A stretch of DNA of 64,000 bases from Aquilaria yunnanensis (GCA_039654915.1 CM077594.1:103058893-103122892); one strand, 5' to 3'; shown: positions 36,509 to 47,797, numbered from the stretch's first letter. Translations and numbers: made by a program. Notes: generated by a model from the letters alone, not told the origin.

Positions 36509-36992
36509 AGAAGGTTCACGGGTGAGGGTAAGACTAGCGTTACGGTCCGAAGGGCCGGTGGATGAATTGAATGATTTCTCAGATTTTTGGGCCAGACTGG
36601 GTCCTAAAGCCGTAAGGGAATAAGTGCATGTGTGATTTCAAATGATAACTTCCCTTATTTACTTTATCAGTTTTTAAACATTTAACGAGGCTACTAATGG
36701 CGGATGCAGGAATTTTTTTCCTGTAGGGCAAAGTCAAAACATAATTTATATATCATCAATAAGTACAATACATTGACTAACAAGTAGTAATATATATATT
36801 GCAATTGTTCATGATGAGATTTTATTGTCAAAATTTAGAAACTTTTTTATACACCACAAGAATGACAAGGTTGGTATATAAAATTAGCAAAATTAACAGG
36901 TTCCAAATGCAAATGCAAAAATTAGTAGATTAGAAAACAACAATAAAAATGCAATTGTTTTGCAGTTTCAAAACAACAACACAAATACAATA

Positions 36993-37619
36993 GGCAGAAA
37001 TATCAAATTTGCCACTAATGTTTTAAGTGGGAAGCGGATATATTACTATAGTTTTTTTTAATCTCTTATTAATATTTTAAAATGGGCCAAATATACCACT
37101 GCTGGTTAGAAAAATAATGAAAAATAATAAAAATAGGATGTTTTGAAATCTTTGAGTTATTATGTATCTTTCAAAAAATATCACAATTTTTTAGATTTTT
37201 GCCAAAAAAAAAAGTCTGATATCTGCCATCAGCGCTTCAACTTTATTGTTGTCTCTATCACCAACGCCCCAACTTTATTGCTGCCTTCCATCCGTCTCTA
37301 TTGTCTAATTTTCTCACTGACATGTTTTAGAGAGAGAGAGAGAGAGAGAGAGAGTTTAATTACAAAAAGTATTTGAAGTTTGTTAAAACTTATCTTATCA
37401 CCCTAACATTTTAAAACTTATTATTTTTAACATTTTTCATTTACTTTTGAACGTTTTCCATTAGTTTTTTAACGACCAGTGGTATATCTGCTCTTAATTT
37501 GAAACTTTAGTATCATATCTGGCCCATTTTAACACATTAGTGGGAGATTGAAAAAAAAAAAAACTATAATGGCATATCCACTCTCAACCCAAAATTTTAG
37601 TGGCAAATTTGATATTTTT
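36993..37619. mobile_element. Mutator-like MITE with ~110-bp inverted repeats and 12-bp flanking duplication
   Basis: Left arm: GAAATATCAAATTTGCCACTA, ATAGTTTTTTTTAATCTC, AAAATGGGCCA, ATACCACTG. The inverse of the right arm has the same blocks in the same order. ACAAATACAATA lies at both flanks (36981-36992 and 37620-37631), perhaps partly part of the ends. A (GA)n tract (37331-37354) sits inside. Non-coding. Confidence 0.85.
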
Positions 37620-37631
37620 ACAAATACAATA

Positions 37632-38765
37632 ATTAGTGTCAGAAAATAAGCAGGAGCTAAAATTATTAACTCTCTAATTTAGGCCAGAAGAAAGAGAAGA
37701 AGAAACGCTAGGGGTAGGTAGGTGAGAAAATCATGGATGAATTGATGACTTGATGCGTTGATTACATTGGACTACAATAAGATGATAATGTCTGAGAGCT
37801 GATGACATAAGTTAAAGGGAGCCTATGTCTGCAGTGACTCAGGAAAGATTGAAAGACTAAGAGAGCAAAATTGTGGATTGATTATAAGTTACTCCTTAAA
37901 TTTTTACTTGTTGGTCAATAGTTGAAGGTAAAATGGTAAGGACTATATTAATGTACTTATTACTCACACATCCTAAGGTTTTAATAAAAGTTGAAAGATT
38001 TTGTAAGACTTGGCATTTTACGTATGATACTGATTTTTTTATTAACACCATGATTACAATATTTACCACGTGCTACTTAAAGAGTTATAGTTATGTAACA
38101 AATGACAGATATGACAATTCCGTCTGAGTCATCCATTCTAACGTCTGTCGTTTGCCATAATAGGATTTTCCCTACTAAAACCTCCTTAAAGGAAAATTGA
38201 CTTATTGGGGAAAATGAAAAAACATCTATTGTACAAATTAGAAATTTATACCAATTCTCTTAAAAAATAATTTAGGCCTTGAACAGCCTGGTGATATATT
38301 GATTATCAAGCAAATTAGATTAAATCCTAGTCAGTAGTTTCGAAGGGGAAAAATTAATGATTATATTATAGGCATTTTTGGCATTGTTACTATAAGCATT
38401 TAATTTAGTAGTTAAATATGTTTATTAAAAGGAGATTTAAATTTCAATTTCTCAATTGTGCAAGTAACTGAGAGGAAAAAAAAGTGAAAAATTATATAGA
38501 ATTTATGAGAGTTACTCCCTTATTTCCATTTCATTAAACTGTTTATTTAGATATGAAGATTAAAATATATGTAATTTATGTAATTCTTTTTATTTTCATT
38601 AATTTTAGAGATTTTTTTTTAGTTTTATATATTGAGAGTTTAAATGTGAATTAAAGAAAATAAAAACTTTATATCTTAATTTTATGTCATGTGATTTTTT
38701 TTTCGGTACACAGAAGTTAAAGGTTTGAAGTTTAAGGAAAAGAGAGATGGGGAAGCTTATTACCA
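37632..38765. other. Intergenic, no gene recognised
   Basis: AT-rich. A stretch at 38515-38700 begins CTCCCTTATTTCCATTTC, like a Stowaway end, but I could not find a matching right end. Confidence 0.35.
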
Positions 38766-39237
38766 ATGGTGGAGTCAGGTTCTTAGGCTCGGGGAGGAGG
38801 GCTAGGCGAATGTAAGACTAGTAACGGTCAAAACCTAGGAGAAAAAAATTATTTATAAAATTAACTTTTATAAAAAATTATTTAAAACGTTTACTTTTTG
38901 TTGTAAATTCATTTCTAAGTTTTCAATTGTTGTATATTTGTCTCAATTTGGTCATTAACAATATTAACTGTTGGTGAAAGGGCAAATTTGCAATGCCAGA
39001 TAATGATTTTGAATGAATATACAATAGTTGAAAGGTTGAGGACATAACTTGTATGAAAAGTAAAGATTTATTACTACTGGTGCAATTTACTCTTTTAATA
39101 TTTTTCAACAATTTAGGGGGCAAATATCACATTTGGTCTTTAACTCGTCACAAAATAACCAAATTAGTATCTAATATTTATAGACTTCCAAAATTTTTGG
39201 GGGCAGCATCCCCCAGCTATACATGGCTTCGCCACTG
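38766..39237. mobile_element. Probable hAT-like MITE (diverged member of the 21958 family)
   Basis: Starts CAATGGTGGAGTCAGG (about 38773) and ends ATGGCTTCGCCACTG (about 39237), approximate inverted copies of the CAGTGGCGGA ends at 21958-22479. Flanks CTTATTAC and CTTACTGT agree at 5 of 8 positions. Inside, the GGGGGCAGCATCCCCC block near the right end matches the C/G-rich subterminal part of this family. Confidence 0.6.
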
Positions 39238-39246
39238 CTTACTGTA

Positions 39247-39457
39247 GGGTTTGCCATTACGCCAAACCACATGGGACATGACATTAAGATGAGAGACGTC
39301 GTTTCTAGTCGAATTTAAATGAAGTTAACCACGCAAATTAAATATTAGAAACTTTTATTAAAGGAAAACTATTCAACATGATGCGATAAAAGAAATATTT
39401 TTCATTATTTTTTTTTGTCTAAAGTGAGTGTTTGTTACAACTACAATATAATTTGCA
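39247..39457 (+). repeat. Tandem duplication unit 1 (211 bp)
   Basis: Starts GGGTTTGCCATTACGCCAAA and ends ATATAATTTGCAG. The same text, about 90 percent alike, is present at 39458-39468 plus 40271-40476, where a hAT-like element has split the unit. Confidence 0.9.
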
Positions 39458-40476
39458 GGGTTTGTCACTAGGGATGGCAACGGGGCGGGTTAGACAGGGA
39501 TTTGCCATATTCGTCGTGATTTGCCATATCCGTCGTGCGCCCACCAAGGCTGATGAGTGGAAAGCTACACCCACGCCCGCCACCCGCAGGTCATGGGTGA
39601 CCACTGGATACCCATGAAAACAGACACCACTCTTCAAATGTCTGCAAGAAATCCACCCACCTTCGAAAGTCAACGAAATCCGTGAGTTAATAAATTAAAG
39701 AGGTTTATCGATTCTTTTGAAGCCGAGACACCAATTGATGAAGAAAAGTGGCGTTGCAAGGGTTCATCTCTGGTCTTGCGGCAAAGAGGGAGAGATCGGC
39801 AGCTGCCATGGCTAGTGATTAGGTGGTGGACTACTAGAGGATAGGTGAGTGGGTTAAAGAGAGAGAAACGAGATGGAGGATGAAAAAGAGAGCAATAGAA
39901 TAGTGATGATGGAGGAAGAGGCAACGAAAGTGGAGGAGGACGCCATGGACAATAAATGCATCTGGCAGCTGTGTGGTAAAATAAGGTTTTGAGTGGTATT
40001 ATATGTTAATTTTGGGTTAATTGTTTTCCCAGTCCTCTAATTTTATTAGTTTTTACAAAAAAAAAAAAAAGATCTATTAGATTGAAATTTAACAAATACA
40101 TCACTCCTGAGTATCAAGAAATCTTGCAGGTCACGGATTTGCGGGTGCGGATAGCTCTAAATCCGTGCCCGCTCATACCCATCAAACGTGTGAATTTTCA
40201 GTTAAATATTCGTGACCCACGGACGTATATCCATAGGTTATAGGTTTTACCTGATTCATTGCCATCCTTATTTGCCATTACGCCAAAGCACATGGGACAT
40301 GACATTAACATAAGAGATGTCATTTCTAGTCGAATTTAAATGAAGTTAACCAAGCAAATTAAATATTATGAACTTTTATTAAAGGAAAACTGTTCAACAT
40401 GATGCGGTAAAAGAGAGATTTTTCATTATTTTTTGTCTGGAGCGAGTGTTTGTTACCACCACAATATAATTTGCAG
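39458..40476 (+). repeat. Tandem duplication unit 2, split by a transposon
   Basis: The unit begins GGGTTTGTCAC (39458-39468), is interrupted by 39469-40270, and resumes TTTGCCATTACGCC at 40271 to end TTTGCAG at 40476. TTTGTCAC and TTTGCCAT at the break are the two copies of an 8-bp target-site duplication (6 of 8). Confidence 0.85.
39469..40270. mobile_element. hAT-like element with TAGGGATGGCAA ends
   Basis: The left end TAGGGATGGCAACGGGGCGGG and right end ATTGCCATCCTTA form an inverted repeat of 12 bp with one mismatch. GC-rich text next to each end (CGGGGCGGGTT, GTCATGGGTGACC; GGATTTGCGGGTGCGG, CCGTGCCCGC) is the pattern of a widespread plant MITE family. The middle holds purine-rich DNA with no transposase. 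It inserted at the start of the second unit of a tandem duplication. Confidence 0.8.
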
Positions 40477-41952
40477 CACTTCCCTGTGTCCGTTTTGTTG
40501 GCCATTTCACTCTTTTCGAACGATCAATACACAATCATCTTGTCCTCTCTTCGGGTCCGGGGTTGGGCGAGTAACCAGCAAGTTATAATTTTGAACCGGA
40601 GGGGACTCGAGTAATCATTGTACAGAAAGGCAAATCTTGTATTGTAATTTGTAAGTACGCAATTCTTTCCTGTTGCCGAATTTTCTTTTCATGAAACTCC
40701 TGTGAACTATGAACAGCCTTTTGATCAGTAATTTTGAATTCTGTAAACAACCCAGAAAGAAAGACATCTGCTTTCTTCTAATCTTGCGGCTTTGTGTTCT
40801 TCTGCGGCTGAAGCTTTGGTTGACCATCAACGTTTGTTCCTACGTCTATGTCTCCATCTGACTTCAAAAGTTTCCAAATTGGTTCTTTAACTTCGATTTT
40901 GACCCCAACTTTTCTTTTTTATAAAGTCCGTCAATGGCCTACTTGAAATAGTGGTGTCATATAATGCACCAGAGCTTAATTCGACATGATCTCTGAGATG
41001 GAAACAAGAATGGTCCACATCTTTTGGTTCTGTCATTCGATCTGTTGACTTTGAATCTCTAAAATTTGGGAATTTTTCTGAGTTTCTCATTGTTGTTATG
41101 CAAAGATGGTGTTAAATGGAGATATGTTTTAGGCAGTCTCCTTTCGATCATATTATGATTAGATCTTATGTGATGAGCAAAACATTGTATCACAGTTTAA
41201 ATTTTGAGGCATTCTAGTCTTTCTCATAGTAAATGTGAGAAACTCTTTAACTTTGCTTATTACTTCGGATGCGTTTGTGGCAGATTTATCTGTTAAGTTT
41301 GACGCTGGCATGGCAAACCATGCTAGAATTTGGTCCTTTCTGACAGATTTTTTTTTTATAGATGATGACATTGGAGTGGACGTTACATCTTAACAGACAT
41401 TATTTTTTACTTTAGGTTTCAACTTTGTCTTAGCAAAAACGAATTGAAATCTAATGATGATTCTGATGGTGAATCATAAGTTGAACGACCAATTAGGCAC
41501 TTCGCCTGTTATGTTTTTCATGGTCAATGTAAGTTTTTTGAATTTTCTTTTGAAGCAGTTGAGGTTGGCACTGAATTCTCACTTATTTGCACATAAAGCT
41601 ATTTGCTGTTTGTGTGTCAAATACAATATGTCCCACGAGGAAGTTTTTGTAGAAAATTAAATAGTTCAAGCAGAAATCGAGACCTCTACTGCTGCTCCTT
41701 AGGAACGGGAAATGTTGAGGTTGCAAAGCATTGGGTTGATAGCTTCAATCCTTTGAATCTATGTTGGGGATAAATCATATCTTTGAAGGTTATTTTCTGC
41801 TAGAAATATTGTTTCTTTTGGTTAGAGTGTGGTGCATATGCCGATCTATTTTTATATTTATGTCAAATTAATTATCCACACACATCTCAGCTGCTGTGTT
41901 GATCTCATTGTCTTCCCCAGAAACCAGGAGCTACCTGGCTTGCTTTCCATAC
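40477..41952. other. Upstream of the aminotransferase gene; possible decayed coding sequence
   Basis: Around 40680-40800 the text matches the 5' region of the DUF716 gene (45420-45560). From 40960 to 41720 the + frames contain protein-like stretches broken by stops (for example SDAFVADLSVKFDAGMANHA near 41265-41325, and TGNVEVAKHWVDS near 41708-41750). I cannot assign a family. It may be a dead gene or long leader introns. Confidence 0.35.
40745..40777 (+). repeat. Segment shared with the DUF716 5' region, copy 1
   Basis: CCCAGAAAGAAAGACATCT at 40751-40769 followed by G and CTTTCTT is identical at 26 of 27 positions to 45482-45508. Weaker similarity continues on both sides. Confidence 0.8.
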
Positions 41953-43668
41953 ATGGCTTCACTCTCAGCTTTACCACTGAAACAGACCCCAACAAGGTTG
42001 TTCATTTCCACAACATTCCATGATTCATCCATGTTTCCGCAAACCTTTTCATATTTGAAACAAGGGTCTTTTAGAAGAGCGAGAGTCATCCAGGGTTCTA
42101 ACCAGATGGAAGCATTGATTGGTTAGTTGAGTTGATATTTTGCTTGTCTTGTTTCTCATACTATTGCCTTTTGACCCGTATAAAAATGAGTAAAATCCCA
42201 GTTCTGATCTTTATGTGCTTTTTCCATGGCAGATTCAAGCTCTACAATTGCGAATGTTCCCTTGCTAACTGTTTCAGAGGTACTTTTTCCCTAAGTTTTT
42301 GTCTAGTTCAATAAAGTCCCTAGGTTTCCGGCTTTTGCCTAAACAAATGTTGCATTTATCGTTATGAGTGAAATACGAATGCAAATTGACATGTTCATAT
42401 GCATAAAGATGTAGTGCTTGCAAGTGATTTCCTATTTTGAGGTTTTTGAAGGCTATTGACAAGCTGAAACTGTACAAAGACAACCATATTGGAAACCAAC
42501 ATTTCTTGGCTATGTACTCAAGCGTTTTTGGTGGAATCACAACAGAACCAGCTGCTATGGTGATCCCTATGGATGACCACATGGCCCATAGAGGGCACGG
42601 CGTCTTTGATACAGCTGCCATTGTGGATGGGTCAGTTTCTAAAATGGAGTTATAGATTCTTTTGTATTTTCTAGTTATCTTTCACATTTTGTTTCCTAGA
42701 TGGTTATACAAGTTTTTGGTAGTATCAATTGACCTTAGACATGGATTTGCTGCATCTTAGGCACCTATATGAGTTAGACCAACATCTTGACCGTATATTA
42801 AGGTCAGCATCCATGGCCAAGATCAAACCTCCTTTCAATCGGGATGTCATGAGAAGAATACTGATACAAACTGTGAGTGCTTCCAAGTGCAAGAACGGAT
42901 CCTTACGATACTGGCTTTCAGCAGGACCTGGTGATTTTCAACTTTCTCCAAGCAGTTGCTTCCAGTCTGCTCTTTATGCAATTGTGATCCAAGATAAGTC
43001 ACCATTCACTTCTAAAGGGGTTAAAGTTGTGACCTCATCAATCCCTATAAAACCCCCTCAATTTGCCACCATGAAGAGTGTAAATTACCTGCCAAATGTA
43101 CTCTCGAAGATGGAAGCCGGAGAAGATGGTGCATTTGCTGCCATTTGGCTTGATGATGAAGGGTTTGTAGCCGAAGGGCCTAACATGAACGTGGCATTCG
43201 TTACAAAGAACAAAGAGCTTCTAATGCCTTCTTTTGACAAAATTTTAAGCGGTTGCACGGCTAAGAGGGTTTTGAGTCTTGCACAGGTGCTGGTGAGAGA
43301 GGGTAAGCTTGGTGGAATAAGTGTCAGGAATTTGACTGTTGAGGAAGGGAAAGGAGCTGATGAGATGATGCTCATCGGCAGTGGAGTTGTTGTTCGCCCT
43401 GTAGTAAAATGGGATGACCAGGTCATTGGAGATGGTAAGAGTCTAAGAGTCTTAAGTAGCTTTTAACCCCTTCCCCTAATGTCATTTCTCATCATTTGCT
43501 TTCTTGCTAGGTCTCTTCTAAGGAATGATCATGTTTATATCTTACTGGGGTCCAAATGCAATATTTCATGCAGGCAAAGAAGGTGACATAGCTCTTGCTC
43601 TCTTGAATCTGATTATAGAAGACATGAAGACTGGCCCTACTACAGTACGAACAGCCGTTCCTTATTAA
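41953..43668 (+). CDS. DAT1: Class IV aminotransferase, plastid (D-amino-acid transaminase / aminodeoxychorismate lyase type)
   Basis: PLP enzyme resembling Arabidopsis At5g57850. Members transfer the amino group of D-amino acids or release p-aminobenzoate for folate. Exons by phase: 41953-42121, 42233-42279, 42452-42630, 42761-43434, 43574-43668, giving 387 residues. Residues 1 to about 55 are Ser/Thr/Arg-rich with few acids, a likely chloroplast transit peptide. The mature part shows DDHMAHRGHGVFDTA, HLYELDQHLDRILRSA, RYWLSAGPGDF, the likely PLP lysine K237 in MKSVNYLPNVLSKME, EGPNMNVAFV, GCTAKR and EMMLIGSG, ending in AVPY. All expected blocks are present. The donor of exon 3 is GTCAGT, a less common form. 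Which of the two reactions dominates cannot be told from sequence. Confidence 0.93.
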
Positions 43669-44962
43669 TCAAGGCTGTTGCAAGCACTTATCTAGAGTTC
43701 AGTGCTCAGCTGAATGCTGATTCCAGGAACCAGCTTTTCACCAGCTTTTCATGCACGTAAACTCACATTCAAGTGTTACATTTATGTGCGCAAGATGATC
43801 TGTCTGCAAATATATGCTGCCTGAATTGCTATGTCTTCCCGCCGGATGGCTTTGTGGAACCATTGGTCCCTAATTTTCTTAATCCTTCTCAATTTAGTCC
43901 CAGAGAATTCTATCCGCGTCACACTGACTTGCACACCCATTGATCTTCCAATTGTCTCGTTTCTATTCGTGGCAACTTCATTACCCGCTAACTCATGTAA
44001 GTGCTCCCTGAACGTTTCATGACTAATAAGAGTAAGAGAAACTGTGCCAAGTAAGATTTCATGACAGGGGGGAAATAAATAAATTTTCAATTAATTTTTC
44101 ATAGAACCAAATCCATAAATCTTGTCACGGATTTTTAATCATTGGTAGAAAAAGTGTTTGTTGTCCGTTACAAATACAATGACAGATGCAGCATACTAAA
44201 TGTCATGCCTATGGATCAGAAAATGGATGATACATTCTTCATGATCACACCAAATGGGTACTTTATGATATTTCCCAATTCGAAAGAAAAAAAAAAAAAG
44301 ATCCATAAGTTTCTACCTCTGCGACTGAATTTTTCGAGGCCCAACATTCCCATGGACGGATGGCAATATTGGGACACCGCGTCGCGTGGCGTGGTGAAAG
44401 ATGGAAACGAGGAAGGTGGCGACAAATACAAGGGATCGACGCATGCAAAATGTTTTTTAGGCCGAGTTACAATTGTCCCTCAATTTAATAGTTTTAATTT
44501 TATTTTCACCCCGGATTTTGAAAACCTACGTTTACTTCTACATCTTTCACACTGTCAGGAATGAAATTTTCAAATTTTAATTAAAATTTTTAGTAAATTT
44601 CAACTTTATAATCTCAAATTTTCTTTTTTTTTCTCTGTAAAAAGGGATAATCTTTTTATTCACTTAATGTTTAAAAAAACATGGAGATACGACATACGAG
44701 TATACGTTCAAACATTGGTGTAAAAGTGTAATTAGAACTTAAGTAATGGGGAAAAGTGTAATTGACTCATTGTCTTTTTTTTTTTCCTATACTTTCTTTG
44801 TGAAATATATTAAGAAACAAAACAGAAAGAAGAACGAATCATTAGTTTATGATATGGTACACTTTTGATGTCCTTTTTTAACCTTTTCTCAGATCCCCAC
44901 CACCATCGTCTCCGCTCTCTGCCTCATTCTTTGTCACTCATACCTGTAGCATCAAGATAAAC
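43669..44962. other. Intergenic between two + strand genes
   Basis: Includes the 3' flank of the aminotransferase gene and a possible short inverted-end element at 44458-44785 (GAGTTACAATTGTCCCTCAATT on the left, inverse of TAATGGGGAAAAGTGTAATTGACTC on the right). The frames at 43782-44090 and 44142-44564 show no family resemblance. Confidence 0.35.
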
Positions 44963-44965
44963 TAT

Positions 44966-44974
44966 CTATATAAG
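44966..44974 (+). promoter_or_regulatory. TATA-box candidate of the DUF716 gene
   Basis: CTATATAAG about 30-40 bp before a plausible leader beginning near 45000. It fits the inferred 5' UTR exon that ends at a GTAAGC donor at 45077. Confidence 0.4.
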
Positions 44975-44999
44975 AAATTTGTTTTCTCATACCAATTTT

Positions 45000-45930
45000 C
45001 GTTTCGGGTGAGTAATTTCTGATTTGGAATTGGAGGCAAACGGAGCCCACGATGCTTCGGGAGCCGGTCATCTCTTGTAAGCACACGTTCTCTGATTTTT
45101 GTTATGTAAATTGTAAATTGCCGTATCATCACCTTCACCTTTTCTTCTCATCATAGTTCACTTTTCAGAGATCACTCATATCGTTATATATTTCTCTGTT
45201 TTTTTTAACAAAAATAATAGTATTGATCTTGAGTTAATTCTGCCCTCTAGGCGAAACTGTGTTCTCGCTTTCTAATTCCAGCTGTTGGTGTAGGTTTCTT
45301 TAGGAACTGCCGGTTTTCACTTTATAGACAGCCGCCTTCGCTGTTTGTCCGTCGTCTGTAAAGAAAAACCTTGTGCGCTTAGGTTTGACTTTGAAAATTA
45401 AGGGGTCTCCTTTTCGCGAATTTCTGATGAAGCTACAGTTGAAATTTCAAAAGACGATTACTTTTTCACTCTGGAAACAAACCCAGAAAGAAAGACATCT
45501 CCTTTCTTGATTTACAGTCGTTCTGTTTCTGGTTTCTGAATAGTCTTATGGCTTTGCACTGCAGCCGACGTCAGTTTAGTTGCGGGGCCATTGGTTTATG
45601 CTTTCCTTTTGTGATCATGGTTGTTTTCTTTGAAAATCAACAAAAGAAGTTGGGGTTTTCTCTTCTCTCAGTCGCTTCGGCAAGTCATCCCCGCTGCTTT
45701 GTTGGTAAAAGCATTTCTTCTTGATCTGCTGTCAGATTTTATTTTGTCGTAGAAGTATTAGATTTATTGGTAAAAGATTATTAATTTAATTAGGCATTAT
45801 GACCAAGATTATTACTTGCATCTGAAACAGGAAATTCTTCTTGATATTCGAAGGACTGAAGTTGATGATTGAAGTCCTCTTAGGGTGATTTGTAGATCAG
45901 TCATACCATTAGCATATACAACAGCAGGGG
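45000..45930 (+). other. Inferred 5' UTR with leader intron of the DUF716 gene
   Basis: A leader exon ending ATCTCTT at 45076 before GTAAGC, and an acceptor TGAAACAG ending at 45830, would define a 754-bp leader intron. The joined leader would contain a nine-codon upstream frame (ATG at 45052, peptide MLREPVIS then stop across the junction). Inferred from splice consensus only. Confidence 0.35.
45475..45508 (+). repeat. Segment shared with the aminotransferase upstream region, copy 2
   Basis: CCCAGAAAGAAAGACATCT at 45482-45500, then C and CTTTCTT, matches 40751-40777 at 26 of 27 positions. It lies in the inferred leader intron. Confidence 0.8.
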
Positions 45931-47112
45931 ATGGGATCTTTCAAAGGTCATGTTCTACCAGGAACCTTGTTTCTCGTGGTCGGGGCCTGGCACATATGGA
46001 GCTCCATTGCTCGATTTATATCAAACCCCAAATCCTTCCGCGTTCGGGTTTGGAATCCGCTTCCAGGGAAGTTCAAGTACTTTGAGCTGTATCTTATTGC
46101 TGTTGGAGCTTTTGTTGATATGTGCATCGAACTCCTGTATTCAACCCACCTCAAGTTCTTCCTCAATGGAGCCCTCAATCCATCTCACTTGAATGATTTT
46201 GAGCATTCTGGAATGCTTTTCATGTTCTTTCTCTTCGGTGTCATTGTTCTGCTCTCTGAGACAACAAAGTATATGCCACTTGGAGGCTTTCTGTTCTTAT
46301 GATATCATGTCATCTTCACTGTTGGTCATATTCCTCGTTTTTTAGATTACATGTTTAGTTTTAATATTTAGAATCGCCTAATCTCAACCTATGTGCAACA
46401 AGGGATTGCAGGTTTAGTGCCTGAAAATGCTACAGGTAGCTAGATACTTGTTTCCCAGTGTTCTCTACCAAATAAAACGTGCTAATCTGTTGTAGCTTGA
46501 TTTGGTTATGATTTTAGATTGCAGAATAGTCGTAATTTCATGGCTAGAATTATCTACTTTTACCATAACTCATGATGATCATTGAGAAATGCTAATTCCT
46601 TTTGAGTTTAAAAATTATATTTGTTGTGCAGCGTACTCCCGCTACCAGAGGGAGCCCCTTGTCTGATGGCTTCTGCAGCATTCTGCGCAGAGTATTTGCT
46701 ATTCTATTTTCATTCAACGAGCCACAAAGGCCTGGAGGGTTATTATCATCTTCTTCTTGTCCTTCTAGTAGGACTCTGCGTCTTGAGCACCATAGCGGGA
46801 GCACTTCTCCCGACAAGCTTCCCGGTGGACTTATGTAGTGGAATCGCCATAACTCTTCAAGGAGTCTGGTTCTACCAAACAGCGTTCACACTTTATGGCC
46901 CCATGATGCCAGATGGTTGTCAGCTCAAGGGAAATGATATATTGTGTCGTTCAGCGGACAGTGAGATTCGAGGGGAGCTTCTGGCAAATTTCCAGTTGTT
47001 TGCCCTGGTCCTCGGTGTCCTCGTTGGTGTTGCAGGATCTTATGTCTTCATCACTTCAAGGAATGAGAATTCTGATATTCGAAGCACACATTTTGTTCAG
47101 GCTGTACATTGA
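45931..47112 (+). CDS. DUF716/TMEM45-like multi-pass membrane protein
   Basis: Membrane protein of the TMEM45/DUF716 family; its role in plants is poorly known. Exons 45931-46268 and 46632-47112 join in phase (AA plus C) to 272 residues, the usual length of plant members. Hydrophobic segments lie at about 7-28, 50-70, 94-111, 122-137, 145-170, 175-200 and 230-255. Family motifs seen: WNPLPGKFKYFELYL, NDFEHSGMLFMFF, the join reading LPLPEGAPCLMASAAFCAEY, and FYFHSTSHKGLEGYYH with several histidines. Reading past 46268 would add MPLGGFLFL and a stop; splicing is preferred because it restores the LPLPEG block known from the family. No signal peptide. Confidence 0.9.
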
Positions 47113-47559
47113 GGCCGCATCAGGGTATGCTTTCTGAAATTCCATTTTGGTTAGTTTCATGCCCTTGTGTGAACTCGCAGACGTTGATATTTGGTAGACA
47201 GAAATATTCTTCTCATTCAATTTTCCTTCTCATCTTCTGCCATAGGTTTCCATTCATGTAAATTTGGATACATAATTTTTACAGCCATTTTGTTGGTTAA
47301 TACTTAATCAAAGGCCACAGAAATGAGTTTAGAAGTACAAAAAAAAAAAAAAGCAACAAAAAAAAGGAGGCAAATTGGTTTAACAGTTCATTGACTTGTT
47401 GACAGAACTGAACAGAATATGGTACAAGTCTGTTGTCTGTTTGATTGGTGTTCTTGGGCATTTCTTTTTGGATATGAAGGCAATTTCTCCATTTTGTTAC
47501 ATGTTAGTATAATTTTTGTTGGATTGCGGCCGATATGGGTGGGCATGTAACAAAATATC
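47113..47559. other. 3' flank of the DUF716 gene
   Basis: T-rich 3' region with an A-run near 47338-47350. No gene recognised. Confidence 0.4.
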
Positions 47560-47797
47560 CCCCATTCCACAAAAATTGACCATTTTATTATTCACAGTAA
47601 TTAATTTATGATTTTATTTTTTAAAAAAATTATTATAAAAGTATAAATATTTTATATGAAAATGAAACGTTAAAAATTATAGTTTCTAAATATTATTTTT
47701 TAATTTTTTTAATACATATTAATATGAATATGTTTAAGTTAAATTTTAGTAAAAAACGGTAAAATGGTTAATTAATGTAAAATATATTTTTTTGTAC
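47560..47797 (-). mobile_element. Stowaway-like MITE, copy 3 (inverted)
   Basis: The inverse of copies 1 and 2: TATTATTCACAGTAATTAATTTATG near the left, AAATTATAGTTTCTAAATAT in the middle, AAGTTAAATTTTAGTAAAAAAC to the right. Tips are diverged. Confidence 0.65.

Larger units (their letters stand above)
35403..36690. other. Intergenic, with a tandem duplication and a C-homopolymer
   Basis: No gene recognised. The features are the ~125-bp duplication at 35851-36060 and the C-run at 36471-36498 followed by ten A. The 79-codon frame at 36384 passes through the C-run as poly-Pro and is not credible. Confidence 0.5.

Noticed and set aside
36384..36623. 79-codon frame with a poly-Pro run
   Set aside because: It runs through the C-homopolymer and the following A-run; no family resemblance.
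37331..37354. (GA)n tract as a promoter GAGA element
   Set aside because: It lies inside a MITE far from any gene and is better explained as a microsatellite.
43782..44090. 102-codon minus-strand frame downstream of the aminotransferase
   Set aside because: No family motif; overlaps the 3' flank of a + strand gene.
46269..46302. Reading straight through to a stop at 46302 as a 123-residue DUF716 protein
   Set aside because: A GTATAT donor at 46269 joined to 46632 restores the family's LPLPEG block and the usual length.
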